In this document: positions 8,068 through 16,870 of the stretch, piece by piece
Layout of the letters: each line of letters opens with the position of its first letter
Numbering within the stretch: position 1 is the stretch's first letter
Assembly (NCBI RefSeq): GCF_040610475.1
Contig: NZ_JBEXMJ010000009.1
Coordinates: 262,848 to 326,847 of the forward strand
Direction of reading: 5' to 3'
From: Actinopolymorpha sp. NPDC004070
GTDB lineage: Bacteria > Actinomycetota > Actinomycetes > Propionibacteriales > Actinopolymorphaceae
DNA: 64,000 nucleotides
Translations under genes and position numbers: made by a program
The notes under the pieces: model-generated
Told to the model about the DNA's origin: nothing
Seen by the model: only the letters and a program-made list of their open reading frames with translations
Database searches by the model: none

Positions 8068-9018
8068 ATGAGACGTTATCTGGCGGGGCGGGCGCTGCAG
8101 GCGGTCTTCGTGTTGTGGGCCGCCTTCACGCTCACCTTCGTGGTGTTGTACCTGCTGCCGAGCGACCCGGTGAGCATCATGCTCGATCCCGGCGGCCAGG
8201 GTTCCTACGTCGATCCGGCGCAGGTGGCGGCACTGCGCGCGCGCTACCACCTCGACCAGTCGATGCCCGTGCAGTACGCCGCGATGCTGGGCGATGCCGT
8301 CCGCGGTGACTTCGGCACCTCCATCACCACCGGAGCACCCGTGCTGCTGCTCATCTTCCAGGCCCTGCCGGAGACGCTGAAGCTCGCCGGCAGCGCGCTG
8401 CTGCTCGCCCTGGTCGCGGGCGTGGGGATTGCGTTCCTCGCGACGTACACGAGGGTGGCGTGGTTGCGGCAGTTCCTGCTCGGCCTGCCGCCGCTGGGGA
8501 TCTCGGTGCCGACGTTCTGGGTGGGACTGCTGCTGGTGCAGGTGCTGTCGTTCCGGCTCCCGGTGTTTCCGGCGATGGGCAACCAGGGACTGCGAAGCCT
8601 GGTCCTGCCTGCCGTGACGCTCGCGGTGCCGACGACGGCGGTGATCGCCCAACTGCTCGCGAAGAGCCTGGACATGACCTGGGGGCAGCCGTACGTCGAG
8701 ACCGCGTGGGCGAAGGGAGCGACCCGGCTGCATGTCCAGGCCCGGCATGTCTTTCGCAACGCGGTCATCCCGACCCTCACGATGGTCGGCCTCACGGTGG
8801 GGAACCTGGTGGCGGGGTCGGTCGTGGTGGAGACGGTGTTTTCCCGCAACGGCATCGGGCGGCTCACCCAGCAGGCCGTCGAAGCGCAGGACATCCCCGT
8901 CGTGCAGGGGCTGGTGGTCTTCGCCGCGGTGGTGTTCGTGGCCACCAACCTGCTGGTCGACCTGATCTATCCGCTGGTCGATCCGCGCATCGCCCACACC
9001 CCGTCCCCGAGCCGCTGA
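8068..9018 (+). CDS. Peptide-type ABC transporter permease 1 (DppB-like)
   Basis: 316-aa inner-membrane permease with the DppB N-terminal helix and conserved [11 protein letters not shown], then [13 protein letters not shown] and GDFGTSI. The EAA loop is [20 protein letters not shown], which contacts the ATPase. About six hydrophobic helices are apparent. ATG at 8068 follows GGAGAGGTGC. It lies 30 nt after the binding-protein stop and 11 nt before the next permease, so it is co-transcribed. Confidence 0.92.
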   Translation: MRRYLAGRALQAVFVLWAAFTLTFVVLYLLPSDPVSIMLDPGGQGSYVDPAQVAALRARYHLDQSMPVQYAAMLGDAVRGDFGTSITTGAPVLLLIFQALPETLKLAGSALLLALVAGVGIAFLATYTRVAWLRQFLLGLPPLGISVPTFWVGLLLVQVLSFRLPVFPAMGNQGLRSLVLPAVTLAVPTTAVIAQLLAKSLDMTWGQPYVETAWAKGATRLHVQARHVFRNAVIPTLTMVGLTVGNLVAGSVVVETVFSRNGIGRLTQQAVEAQDIPVVQGLVVFAAVVFVATNLLVDLIYPLVDPRIAHTPSPSR

Positions 9019-9029
9019 CAGGAGCACAG

Positions 9030-9932
9030 GTGAGCGAAACCCAGGTCCGAGCGCTTGCTGTCGCGGACGGGCTCGCCGAACCCATCGGAAGCGTGCCCCA
9101 GGAAGAGGTCGGCCCACGCCGGTGGGGCCTACGGCGTCTGCTCGGGCAGCCCGGACTCGTCCTCGCCGTGCTGGCGATCCTGGTCGCGCTCGCCTGGGCG
9201 GCGGTTCCGGCCGTGTTCACGACGTACGACCCGATCACCGGCGTGCCGGCGCAGCGGCTGGTGCCACCGAGCGCACAGCACTGGTTCGGCACCGACCACC
9301 TGGGCCGCGACCTCTACACCAGAGTCGTCTACGGCGCCGGACTGTCGCTGCGGGCAACGGTGATCGCGGTGGCGATCGCGTTCGTCGTGGGCTCGGCCCT
9401 CGGTCTGCTGTCGGGGTTCTTCGGCGGGGTCGTGGACACCGTGCTGATGCGCCTGGTCGACGTGCTGCTGGCCGTTCCGGGGCTGCTGCTGTCGCTGGCG
9501 GTGGTCACCGCGCTCGGGTTCGGTACGACCAATGTCGCCATCGCCGTGGGGGTCGCGGCGGTGGCGAGCTTCGCCAGGGTGATGCGCGCGGAGGTGCTGC
9601 GGGTGCGCCGTGCCGCGTACGTCGAGGCAGCAGGTGCCTGCGGCGTCCGCCGGATCACGACCCTGTGGCGGCACGTCCTTCCGAACTCCACCGGCCCGGT
9701 CCTGGCGCTCGCCGCGCTGGAGTTCGGCTCGGCGATCCTCGCGGTGTCGGCGCTGAGCTTCCTCGGATTCGGTGCGAAACCGCCCACCCCCGAGTGGGGG
9801 TCCCTGGTGTCGGAAGGACGCAACTACCTGGCCACCTCCTGGTGGTACACCACGCTGCCCGGGCTGGTCGTGGTGGCGGTCGTGCTGGCGGCCAACCGGA
9901 TCGGCCGAGCGCTCGACGCCGGACGGAGATGA
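9030..9932 (+). CDS. Peptide-type ABC transporter permease 2 (DppC-like)
   Basis: 300-aa second permease of the importer. GTG at 9030 with GGAGCACAG just upstream is the only sensible start; a longer open frame upstream lies over permease 1 and is spurious. DppC signatures: [20 protein letters not shown], the EAA loop [20 protein letters not shown] followed by LPN, and [17 protein letters not shown] near the C-terminus. The stop overlaps the ATPase start in an ATGA, indicating translational coupling. Confidence 0.92.
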   Translation: MSETQVRALAVADGLAEPIGSVPQEEVGPRRWGLRRLLGQPGLVLAVLAILVALAWAAVPAVFTTYDPITGVPAQRLVPPSAQHWFGTDHLGRDLYTRVVYGAGLSLRATVIAVAIAFVVGSALGLLSGFFGGVVDTVLMRLVDVLLAVPGLLLSLAVVTALGFGTTNVAIAVGVAAVASFARVMRAEVLRVRRAAYVEAAGACGVRRITTLWRHVLPNSTGPVLALAALEFGSAILAVSALSFLGFGAKPPTPEWGSLVSEGRNYLATSWWYTTLPGLVVVAVVLAANRIGRALDAGRR

Positions 9933-11713
9933 GCAGGGGGATGAGTGGGATGGGGAACCTGGCTCCGAGGCCGGACGACGCTCGGCCGCGACCGCTGCTC
10001 GAGGTGGAGAACCTCAGCGTGTCCTACCACGTGCACGGGCGTGCAGTGGGCGCAGTCCGCGACCTCAGCCTGAGCGTGAACCCGGCCGAGATCGTCGCGG
10101 TCGTCGGCGAGTCCGGGTCGGGGAAGTCGACGACCGCGCACGCCGTGATCGGCCTTCTTCCGCGCGGAGGAACGATAGACGGCGGGCAGGTCCGCTTCGC
10201 CGGTGACGACATCGTGGGCTGGTCGGAGCGGCGCATGCGGTCGGTGCGCGGTGCCCGGATCGGTCTCGTTCCGCAGGACCCTGGTGTGTCGCTGAACCCG
10301 GTGAAGCGGATCGGTGACCAGGTGGCGGAGGTGCTCAGGCTGCACGGCCGCGCCGACCGGCGTGGAGCCGCGGTGCGAGCGGTGAAGATCCTCGCCGAAG
10401 CAGGCCTGGACAGTCCCGGCGTACGGGCGCGGCAGTACCCCCACGAATTGTCCGGGGGAATGCGGCAGCGGGTGCTGATCGGCATCGCGCTCGCGTGCCG
10501 GCCGCAGCTGGTGATCGCCGACGAGCCCACCAGCGCACTCGACGTCACCGTGCAGAAGAAGGTGCTGGACCACCTGGAAGGCCTGTGCGGGGAGTTCGGA
10601 ACCGCGGTCCTGTTCATCACCCACGACCTCGGTGTGGCGGCCGACCGGGTGCACCGGATCGTCGTGATGCGGCAGGGTCAGGTCGTCGAGGAGGGGACGG
10701 CGGCCGCGATCCTGGACGACCCCCAGCATCCCTACACCCGGGAACTGATCGCCGCCGCGCCCAGCCTGGCGAGCAAGCGGCTGGTGCAGGCACGCTCGGC
10801 CCCGAGTGCCCAGACTCCTGCGTCCGCAGGTGGGTCCGCGCCCGCCGCCTCCCGCGACATCCTCCGGGTGCGGGGGCTGACCAAGGAGTTCGGCGTGCCG
10901 AGGTCGGGCAGCGATCCGGCCGGCACCTTCCGCGCGGTCGACGACGTGTCCTTCCGGATCCGCCGGGGCGAGACGTTCGGGCTGGTGGGGGAGTCCGGTT
11001 CAGGGAAGTCCACCACCGCACGGATGGTGCTACGGCTGGAGCGGCCCACCAGCGGGTCGGTGCAGTTGGACGGAGCCGACATCACGAACGTCGGGGGAAC
11101 TGCGCTGCGCCGGCTGCGGCGGCGGATGCAGCTGATCTACCAGGACCCGTACTCCTCATTGGATCCCCGGATGAACGTCGGGCAGATCGTGGCCGAACCG
11201 CTGCGCGCGTTCGGTGTCGGGGACCGGACGGCCAGGCGCCGGCGTACGGCCGAACTCCTCGACCACGTGGCGCTGGACTCGTCGATGCTGGCCCGCCGAC
11301 CGGCCGAACTGTCCGGCGGACAACGCCAGCGGGTGGCGATCGCCCGGGCCCTGGCGCTCGAGCCCGATCTCGTGGTGTGTGACGAACCGGTCTCCGCCCT
11401 CGACGTCTCCGTACAGACCCAGATCCTGCGGCTGCTGGTCAGATTGCAGGAGGAGCTGGGGTTGTCGTACCTGTTCATCTCCCACGACCTGGCCGTCGTC
11501 CGGCAGATCTCGGACCAGGTGGGGGTGATGCGTCGTGGCCGTCTCGTGGAGGTGGGACCCGTCGACGACATCTTCTCCGCGCCGAAGGACGGCTATACGC
11601 AAGAGCTGCTTGGCGCGATCCCCGGTGTCCGGGGTGCACGCGCAGGAGGACGGCCGCATGAGGTTTCTGGTGAACACCTCTATCAGCAAGGGTCCCAACC
11701 TGCTGACTGGTGA
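9929..11713 (+). CDS. Double ATP-binding protein of the importer (DppD-DppF fusion)
   Basis: 594-aa cytoplasmic ATPase with two complete nucleotide-binding domains in one chain. Domain 1: Walker [10 protein letters not shown] near residue 68, signature LSGGMRQRV, Walker [13 protein letters not shown]. Domain 2: Walker [10 protein letters not shown] near 354, signature LSGGQRQRV, Walker [14 protein letters not shown] low-complexity Ala/Ser linker joins them around residue 290. ATG at 9929 overlaps the permease stop (ATGA). It replaces the separate DppD and DppF subunits, a common arrangement in actinobacteria. The last ~19 codons overlap a small ORF starting at 11658. Confidence 0.92.
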   Translation: MSRGMSGMGNLAPRPDDARPRPLLEVENLSVSYHVHGRAVGAVRDLSLSVNPAEIVAVVGESGSGKSTTAHAVIGLLPRGGTIDGGQVRFAGDDIVGWSERRMRSVRGARIGLVPQDPGVSLNPVKRIGDQVAEVLRLHGRADRRGAAVRAVKILAEAGLDSPGVRARQYPHELSGGMRQRVLIGIALACRPQLVIADEPTSALDVTVQKKVLDHLEGLCGEFGTAVLFITHDLGVAADRVHRIVVMRQGQVVEEGTAAAILDDPQHPYTRELIAAAPSLASKRLVQARSAPSAQTPASAGGSAPAASRDILRVRGLTKEFGVPRSGSDPAGTFRAVDDVSFRIRRGETFGLVGESGSGKSTTARMVLRLERPTSGSVQLDGADITNVGGTALRRLRRRMQLIYQDPYSSLDPRMNVGQIVAEPLRAFGVGDRTARRRRTAELLDHVALDSSMLARRPAELSGGQRQRVAIARALALEPDLVVCDEPVSALDVSVQTQILRLLVRLQEELGLSYLFISHDLAVVRQISDQVGVMRRGRLVEVGPVDDIFSAPKDGYTQELLGAIPGVRGARAGGRPHEVSGEHLYQQGSQPADW

Positions 11714-11816
11714 CCAGCTCACCACTCAGGGCCGATTCCGCATGACCGTCGACTGGGCCGTGGCCGTGCTCAGTCTGCGGGATCGAAACCAGGAGAAGTA
11801 CGAGCTGATCCGCTAA
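11658..11816 (+). CDS. Small ORF (52 aa) at the end of the importer operon
   Basis: ATG at 11658 is preceded by GGAGGA at good spacing. The ORF overlaps the ATPase 3' end by 56 nt and continues 103 nt past it. The predicted peptide starts [18 protein letters not shown] and ends NQEKYELIR; it has no membrane helix or cysteine, and I recognise no family. Its stop overlaps the stop of the convergent flavoprotein gene by 4 nt. The ribosome site and operon position favour a real product, but it could be the stub of a truncated gene. Confidence 0.45.
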   Translation: MRFLVNTSISKGPNLLTGDQLTTQGRFRMTVDWAVAVLSLRDRNQEKYELIR

Positions 11817-13786
11817 ACCGATCTGTCCCGGGCCGTGGACATACACGGCGCACCCTGCCGCCCGGACGGTTTGTCGGTCGGTGACGGCGCCAAGTCCGGA
11901 CCGTTGAAGTCGACCCGCAGGATTTCGCGGGCCAGCGCGTCGTTCTGGCGGAAGAACGGCGCGTTCATCCGGGGCCGGGGGAAGGCACCGCCGGCCGCGG
12001 TCCCGGCCACCCAGTAACCCGCCGCGAACAGGTCCGGTGACGGCGTCCCGTCGCCACGGACCACCCGCAGGTCGGCCGGCCTGGCCCGAAGCCGGCCGGT
12101 CGGCCGGGCGTCGCCGTTGGCGTCGATCGCGACGTGCTCGGCGGCCTCCCCGCGCGACAGCAGGCTCGCGACAAGCGGATCGGTGGTGCGGGCGACGTCC
12201 GGTCGGGGTAGCCGGGACTCCACCAGCCACCGGGCGGTGACCCGGTGGGACATGCTGGCGCTGGAGGCCACGAACGCACCACGCGCCGGGTCGGTCTCGA
12301 CCACCATGTCCGCGCCGAGGAAGTCGACGATCCCGGCCCGGGACAGCGCGAGCAGCTCCTCCAGGCGCGGAGCCGGCGGCCCGCTGGCGAAGTAGCTGAA
12401 GAACCCGTGCCACCAGCCCTCGATGTCGGCCTGGGCCCGGGTCGACAGGCACCCGGTGGCCGTCGCGGTGGCGAGTGTGCCGTAGACCACGAGCAGGGCC
12501 AGGAACGCGGCCCCGTCCGCGCTGAAGTACGGGTCGGCCCGCCGGTCGAGGTCCGCACGGATGTAGTCGCGCAGCCAGGTCCGCAGATCCTGCTGATCCA
12601 CGAAGGTCCTTCCGGCCAGCGGCCGGTCGAAAGACGCGAGGTCCAGCCTGTCCTCGCGCTTCGGGACGGCCTGGGCCACGAGCGCGGCGAGGCCGGAGTC
12701 GTCCCGGTCGGGGTCGGCGTAGCCGGCGGCGAAGTCGTCCCAGGACATCGTGACGCGGTCCGGGTGGGCGGTGAACAGCTCGCGGTAGTAGGCCCAGCAG
12801 ATCTCCCTCCACATCAGGGGAAACAGGTCGTCCCAGAAGTCGAGCGGGCCCCGCTCGGCCCGCAGCTGCTGGCAGACGTTCGCGGTGAAGAACCTCGGCG
12901 TGGGTGGCCGTCCCAGCTCATAGGAAATCTTGGCGTGGTACGGAACACCCCGGCCGGAACCGACCACGAGCCGGGGTTCACGCCCCGACGGAACGTAGGC
13001 GAGCTCGCCGTCCCGGCGTTCGAACCGCCCGCCGCGCCCCTGGCCGAGCAACACCATCAGGTCGACGAACGCCAGACCGAACCCGCGCAGCAGCACGGTT
13101 TCACCGGCAGGAATGTGGTCCAGGTCGAGGTCGGCGGTGTAGGCGGCCGGCAGGTACCCCAGTCCGTGCCGCTCGGCGAACGAGCCGAGCCGCTGCTCCT
13201 CCAGGGTGGGCCTGGCGTCAAGGTGGCCTTGCGTGAGGACGATCCGGTCGACCGTGAGCTGGTCGCTCCCGCCGTGCAGGCTCACCAGGTGCCGCCCGGT
13301 GCCCGGCTCAGGCGTCACGTCGACGGCATGGGTCGGGTGCACGACGATGCCGACCCGCTCCGGCGCGCTCGCCCGGACCCGTTCGAAAACCCAACCCAGG
13401 TAGGCACTTTGCAACCTGCGGGTCGCGAACGAACCAGGGCCCAGACGCCGGGCCTCCGCACCCACGGGAGAGCCGGCCGGGAGCAGCCGGCCGACGTCTC
13501 GCACCCACTCCCACAGGGATGGCCCGGCCACCACGGGGCCCTCGCACCGCACGGAGTCGTCCGGGAACGTCGTCACGTCCGCGGTGGTGGAGTTCATCCA
13601 CAGCAGCGGCGACTGGTCATGGCGCCAGACCCGGCCTCCACCCGGCGGGTGCGGGTCGACGAGATGGACCTCCAGCCGGCGGCCGGGTTCGAGCAGGTCG
13701 ACGTTGGCCACCAGGCGTTCGAGTACGGACGTGCCGCGAGGACCGCCCCCGACTATGCACACCACGAGCGGGCGCTGAGCATGCAT
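11813..13786 (-). CDS. Large FAD/NAD(P)-binding protein of the sulfur regulon
   Basis: 657-aa flavoprotein with an N-terminal FAD motif, CIVGGGPRGTSVLERLVA, followed by LEVHLVDPHPPGGGRVW, and a middle phrase VLLRGFGLAFVDLMVLLGQG that looks like a second nucleotide-binding patch. It resembles the FAD-NAD(P)-binding family; a reaction cannot be assigned. Start ATG at 13786 is chosen because GGAAGGAGGCGC precedes it; an in-frame GTG at 13804 would add six residues. It lies 98 nt downstream of a leader peptide (13885-13959) and the shared operator at 13964-13980, so it is probably subject to both repression and attenuation. It stands alone in its direction and converges on the importer operon. 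Confidence 0.82.
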   Translation of the reverse strand: MHAQRPLVVCIVGGGPRGTSVLERLVANVDLLEPGRRLEVHLVDPHPPGGGRVWRHDQSPLLWMNSTTADVTTFPDDSVRCEGPVVAGPSLWEWVRDVGRLLPAGSPVGAEARRLGPGSFATRRLQSAYLGWVFERVRASAPERVGIVVHPTHAVDVTPEPGTGRHLVSLHGGSDQLTVDRIVLTQGHLDARPTLEEQRLGSFAERHGLGYLPAAYTADLDLDHIPAGETVLLRGFGLAFVDLMVLLGQGRGGRFERRDGELAYVPSGREPRLVVGSGRGVPYHAKISYELGRPPTPRFFTANVCQQLRAERGPLDFWDDLFPLMWREICWAYYRELFTAHPDRVTMSWDDFAAGYADPDRDDSGLAALVAQAVPKREDRLDLASFDRPLAGRTFVDQQDLRTWLRDYIRADLDRRADPYFSADGAAFLALLVVYGTLATATATGCLSTRAQADIEGWWHGFFSYFASGPPAPRLEELLALSRAGIVDFLGADMVVETDPARGAFVASSASMSHRVTARWLVESRLPRPDVARTTDPLVASLLSRGEAAEHVAIDANGDARPTGRLRARPADLRVVRGDGTPSPDLFAAGYWVAGTAAGGAFPRPRMNAPFFRQNDALAREILRVDFNGPDLAPSPTDKPSGRQGAPCMSTARDRSV

Positions 13787-13884
13787 TGCCGCGCCTCCTT
13801 CCACGAAAGGTGCCTGCTGTCAGGTCCAGGTCTGCCGTCAGGCCCTGGTTCTTCGTCAGGTCCGCTGCCGGCCGGTGCGGAAGG

Positions 13885-13959
13885 TCAGCGACACAGGCCG
13901 CTGGCCACACGCATCAGGTCGACGACGCGGCGAATCGTGAGCAGGAGAAAGCGTGGCAC
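13885..13959 (-). CDS. Leader peptide (24 aa) of the large flavoprotein gene
   Basis: GTG start at 13959, stop at 13885. The peptide contains RRVVDLMRVASGLC and ends at LCR, sharing DLMRVASGLC with the leader at 6049. Promoter layout is the same as for that leader: GATAGT, 7 nt, then the start codon, pointing to a leaderless transcript. It has one Cys codon, the second-last sense codon, so if it senses cysteine it does so with a weaker stall than the 6049 leader. Confidence 0.75.
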   Translation of the reverse strand: MPRFLLLTIRRVVDLMRVASGLCR

Positions 13960-13963
13960 AATC

Positions 13964-13980
13964 CCTACTATCGGACTAGG
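13964..13980. promoter_or_regulatory. Sulfur-regulon operator site 6, shared by divergent units
   Basis: CCTACTATCGGACTAGG, exact CCTA-N9-TAGG, immediately upstream of the leader peptide at 13959 (minus) and 120 nt upstream of the monooxygenase gene at 14101 (plus). On the minus strand GATAGT inside the site is the -10. It is the only site in the gap between the divergent units. Confidence 0.75.
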
Positions 13981-14100
13981 AGATCGATCCGGCCACCGTC
14001 GTCCCACGCATCGGACAGCGGGAAATCTCCACCGGTGAAGCCGGAATACCAGCGTGCACGAGTCTGTTGCAGACCACCAACCGAGTTCTGGAGGCAGTCG

Positions 14101-15318
14101 ATGCCAGCTCCGCTCCCACTGCACCTCGCGGTGGCCCTCGAGGGTGCCGGGTGGCATCCGTCGGCCTGGCGCGATCCGCGGGCACGTGCCGACGAACTCC
14201 TCACCCCGGCGTACTGGACCGATCTGGTCCGCGAAGCGGAGACCGGCACGCTGGACTTTGTCACCATCGAGGACTCCCTCGGCATCCAGACGACCAGCCC
14301 CGACGGGCCGGACGAACGGCTCGACCAGGTGCGCGGACGGCTGGACGCGGTGCTGGTCGCCGCCCGGGTGGCCCCGCTCACCAGGGGAGTGGGGGTGGTG
14401 CCGGTGGCGACCGTCACCCACACCGAGCCGTTCCACGTCTCCAAGGCGATCGCGACGCTGGACTACGTGAGTGGTGGCCGGGCCGGCTGGCAGGTGCGGG
14501 TGTCCCCGCGCCAGTGGGAGGCCGAACTCTTCGGGCGCCGGACGGTTCCTGCGATCCAGGGAACCGACCTCGACGCGCCGGAAGCGGCAGCGGTTCTGGA
14601 GGACCTGTTCGACGAGGCCGCCGACCACGTGGAGGTCGTACGCCGGCTCTGGGACAGCTGGGAGGACGACGCGGAGATCCGGGACGTCGCCACCGGCCGG
14701 TTCGTGGACCGGGACAAGCTGCACTACATCGACTTCGAGGGCCGCTGGTTCAGCGTGCGGGGGCCCTCCATCGTCCCGCGCCCGCCGCAGGGGCAGCCGC
14801 TGGTCACCGCGCTGGCGCACCGCTCGGTCGCCTACCGGCTGGCCGCGAAGGCCGTCGACGTGGTGTTCGTGACCGCCCATGACGCGGAGGATGCCGGTCG
14901 GATCGTCGCCGAGGTACGCCGGGAGCAGGCCGCGGCCGGGCGGGAGGACGAACTCCTGCACGTGTTCGGTGACCTGGTGGTCTTCCTGGCCGACGACGAG
15001 CACTCGGCGGCCGAGCGCAAGGCGCACCTGGACGCCCTGTCGGACGCGGACTTCACCAGTGACGCGCCCGTCTTCGTCGGCACACCGGCTGCGCTCGCCG
15101 ACCGGCTGGAGGACCTTCGGTGGGCGGGGCTGACCGGCTTCCGGCTGCGGCCGGGAACGCTTCCACACGACCTGGAGGCGATCACCCGCGGGCTGGTGCC
15201 CGAGCTGAGACGCCGGGGGATCTTCCGCGAGAGCTACGACGCGTCCACTCTCCGCGGGCGGTTGGGCCTCGAGCGTCCGGCCAACCGATACGCCGCCACG
15301 ACCGGGGGAGCCCGATGA
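14101..15318 (+). CDS. LLM-class flavin-dependent monooxygenase 1
   Basis: 405-aa luciferase-like flavin monooxygenase of the NtaA/SnaA/DszA type. Landmarks: FVTIEDSLGIQ (strand 2), VGVVPVATVTHTEPFHVSKAIATLD, and YVSGGRAGWQVRVSP; the middle has HVEVVRRLWDSWEDDA and the C-terminus a GTPAALADRLEDL motif. ATG at 14101 has GGAGGCAG upstream; the longer open frame is not supported. It heads a four-gene operon (second monooxygenase, 53-aa ORF, flavin reductase) divergent from the large flavoprotein gene. Probable role: oxidative C-S cleavage of an organosulfur compound with FMNH2 from the reductase. Substrate unknown. Confidence 0.88.
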   Translation: MPAPLPLHLAVALEGAGWHPSAWRDPRARADELLTPAYWTDLVREAETGTLDFVTIEDSLGIQTTSPDGPDERLDQVRGRLDAVLVAARVAPLTRGVGVVPVATVTHTEPFHVSKAIATLDYVSGGRAGWQVRVSPRQWEAELFGRRTVPAIQGTDLDAPEAAAVLEDLFDEAADHVEVVRRLWDSWEDDAEIRDVATGRFVDRDKLHYIDFEGRWFSVRGPSIVPRPPQGQPLVTALAHRSVAYRLAAKAVDVVFVTAHDAEDAGRIVAEVRREQAAAGREDELLHVFGDLVVFLADDEHSAAERKAHLDALSDADFTSDAPVFVGTPAALADRLEDLRWAGLTGFRLRPGTLPHDLEAITRGLVPELRRRGIFRESYDASTLRGRLGLERPANRYAATTGGAR

Positions 15319-16712
15319 GCCAGCCGAGTCAGAAGAGTCAGACGAGCAAGCCCCGCAAGCAGATTCACCTGGCCGCGCACTTTCCGGGGGTGAACAACAC
15401 CACGGTGTGGAGCGATCCGCGCTCGGGCAGCCACATCGAGTTCGACTCGTTCCTGCGGTTCGCACAGACCGCGGAGCGGGCGAAGTTCGACTTCCTCTTC
15501 CTGGCCGAGGGACTCCGGCTGCGCGAGCAGGGTGGGCAGATCTACGACCTCGACGTGGTGGGACGCCCGGACACGTTCACCATCCTGGCCGCGCTGGCTG
15601 CTGTCACCGAACGGCTGGGCCTGGCCGGCACGATCAACTCGACGTTCAACGAGCCGTACGAGGTGGCACGTCAGTTCGCCAGCCTGGACCACCTGTCCGG
15701 CGGTCGGGCGGCCTGGAACGTCGTCACTTCCTGGGACGCGTTCACCGGCGAGAACTTCCGTCGCGGTGGCTACCTCGCGCAGGAGGACCGCTACGAGCGG
15801 GCGAAGCTGTTCATGCGGACCGCGTGGGAGTTGTTCGACTCCTGGCGGGGCGACGAGATCGTCGCGGACAAGGAGAACGGCGTCTTCCTCGCCGACCCCG
15901 GCGCGGGGACGTTCGAACGCCACGACGCGCAGTTCGACATCCGTGGCCGGTTCGACGTCCCGCGCAGTCCGCAAGGTCGGCCGGTGATCTTCCAGGCGGG
16001 CGACTCCGACGAGGGCCGGGAGTTCGCCGCGGCGACCGCGGACGCCATCTTCAGCAGGCACGCCACTCTTGAGGCGGGCCAGGCGTTCTACACCGATGTC
16101 AAGGGACGGTTGACGAAGTACGGCCGTACGCCCGAGCAGTTGCTCATTCTCCCGGCGGCGACGTTCGTGCTCGCCGACACCGACGGGGAGGCGCGGGAGT
16201 ACGCGCACGTTGTTCGCCGGCAGCAGGTCAGCGGCCAGACCGCGATCCGGTTCCTGGAACAGCTGTGGAATCGCGACCTGAGCGAGTACGACCCCGACGG
16301 GCCGCTTCCCGACGTCGATCCCGTAGTGGGCGAGAACACCATCGCCCGCGGCCGGGCGAGCGTGCGGATGTATCGCGACCCGCTGCAGACCGCACGGGAG
16401 TGGCGCGAACTCGCCGAGGCGAAGAAGCTGTCCATCCGCGAACTGATGATCGAGGTCACCGGACGCCAGTCGTTCGTCGGCTCACCCACGACCGTCGCGG
16501 ACGAGATCGACGACCTCGTTCAGCGCGACGCCAGCGACGGTTTCATCCTCGTTCCGCACATCACTCCGGACGGCCTGGACGACTTCGCCGACAAGGTGGT
16601 GCCCATCCTGCAGGAGCGTGGGGTCTTCCGGACCGACTACGCCGGCACGACGTTGCGTGATCACCTCGGACTTGCCCCTTTGGAGGTCCCGTTGCCCGCA
16701 CGCCGCCGATGA
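15315..16712 (+). CDS. LLM-class flavin-dependent monooxygenase 2 (DszA/NtaA-like)
   Basis: 465-aa member of the two-component flavin monooxygenase family that includes NtaA, SnaA and the sulfone monooxygenase DszA. Visible: FPGVNNTTVWSDPRSGSHI, FDFLFLAEGLRL, and HLSGGRAAWNVVTSWDAFTG, followed by GRPVIFQAGDSDEGREFAA. Start ATG overlaps the previous stop (ATGA), and its own stop overlaps the start of a 53-aa ORF (ATGA). Length is normal for the family. With monooxygenase 1 and the reductase it may act stepwise on one substrate, like Dsz or dimethylsulfone pathways; this is inference. Confidence 0.9.
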   Translation: MSQPSQKSQTSKPRKQIHLAAHFPGVNNTTVWSDPRSGSHIEFDSFLRFAQTAERAKFDFLFLAEGLRLREQGGQIYDLDVVGRPDTFTILAALAAVTERLGLAGTINSTFNEPYEVARQFASLDHLSGGRAAWNVVTSWDAFTGENFRRGGYLAQEDRYERAKLFMRTAWELFDSWRGDEIVADKENGVFLADPGAGTFERHDAQFDIRGRFDVPRSPQGRPVIFQAGDSDEGREFAAATADAIFSRHATLEAGQAFYTDVKGRLTKYGRTPEQLLILPAATFVLADTDGEAREYAHVVRRQQVSGQTAIRFLEQLWNRDLSEYDPDGPLPDVDPVVGENTIARGRASVRMYRDPLQTAREWRELAEAKKLSIRELMIEVTGRQSFVGSPTTVADEIDDLVQRDASDGFILVPHITPDGLDDFADKVVPILQERGVFRTDYAGTTLRDHLGLAPLEVPLPARRR

Positions 16713-16870
16713 CCATGGCGAAGCAGACGCCCCTGGACGACGCAGGGCTCGCCGGTCCGGGGCCACCGGCTGGACAGGAGACCTCGCCCGACTCGAACTC
16801 CCATTCGGTCAGCGCCGACCTCGCGTACCAGATCTCGTCGCCCCGGCCTGTTCAGGAGATCGCACGATGA
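16709..16870 (+). CDS. 53-aa ORF coupled between monooxygenase 2 and flavin reductase
   Basis: ATG at 16709 overlaps the stop of monooxygenase 2 (ATGA), and the TGA at 16868-16870 overlaps the reductase start (ATGA). The ORF exactly fills the gap between two operon genes. The peptide begins MTMAKQTPLDDAGLAGPGPP and ends PRPVQEIAR; it is polar, rich in Pro, Ser and Asp, with no membrane helix and no cysteine. Its 3' part contains the AGGAG ribosome site of the reductase. No family recognised. It may be a real small protein or only serve to carry ribosomes to the reductase start. Confidence 0.6.
   Translation: MTMAKQTPLDDAGLAGPGPPAGQETSPDSNSHSVSADLAYQISSPRPVQEIAR

Noticed and set aside
9122..9928. 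Extra N-terminal 269 codons on the double ATPase
   Set aside because: This stretch overlies the permease gene in another frame; the ATGA start at 9929 fits the operon and the first ATPase domain begins right after it.
12245..14038. 597-codon plus-strand open frame
   Set aside because: Lies antisense to the large flavoprotein gene; its protein is Gly/Pro/Arg-rich with no motif, while the minus strand has a clear FAD fold. GC-rich DNA produces such shadows.
13960..15465. Long minus-strand open frame that continues into the 13885 leader peptide
   Set aside because: Most of it is antisense to monooxygenase 1. Only the last 24 codons, after the promoter core, are credible as a leader peptide.
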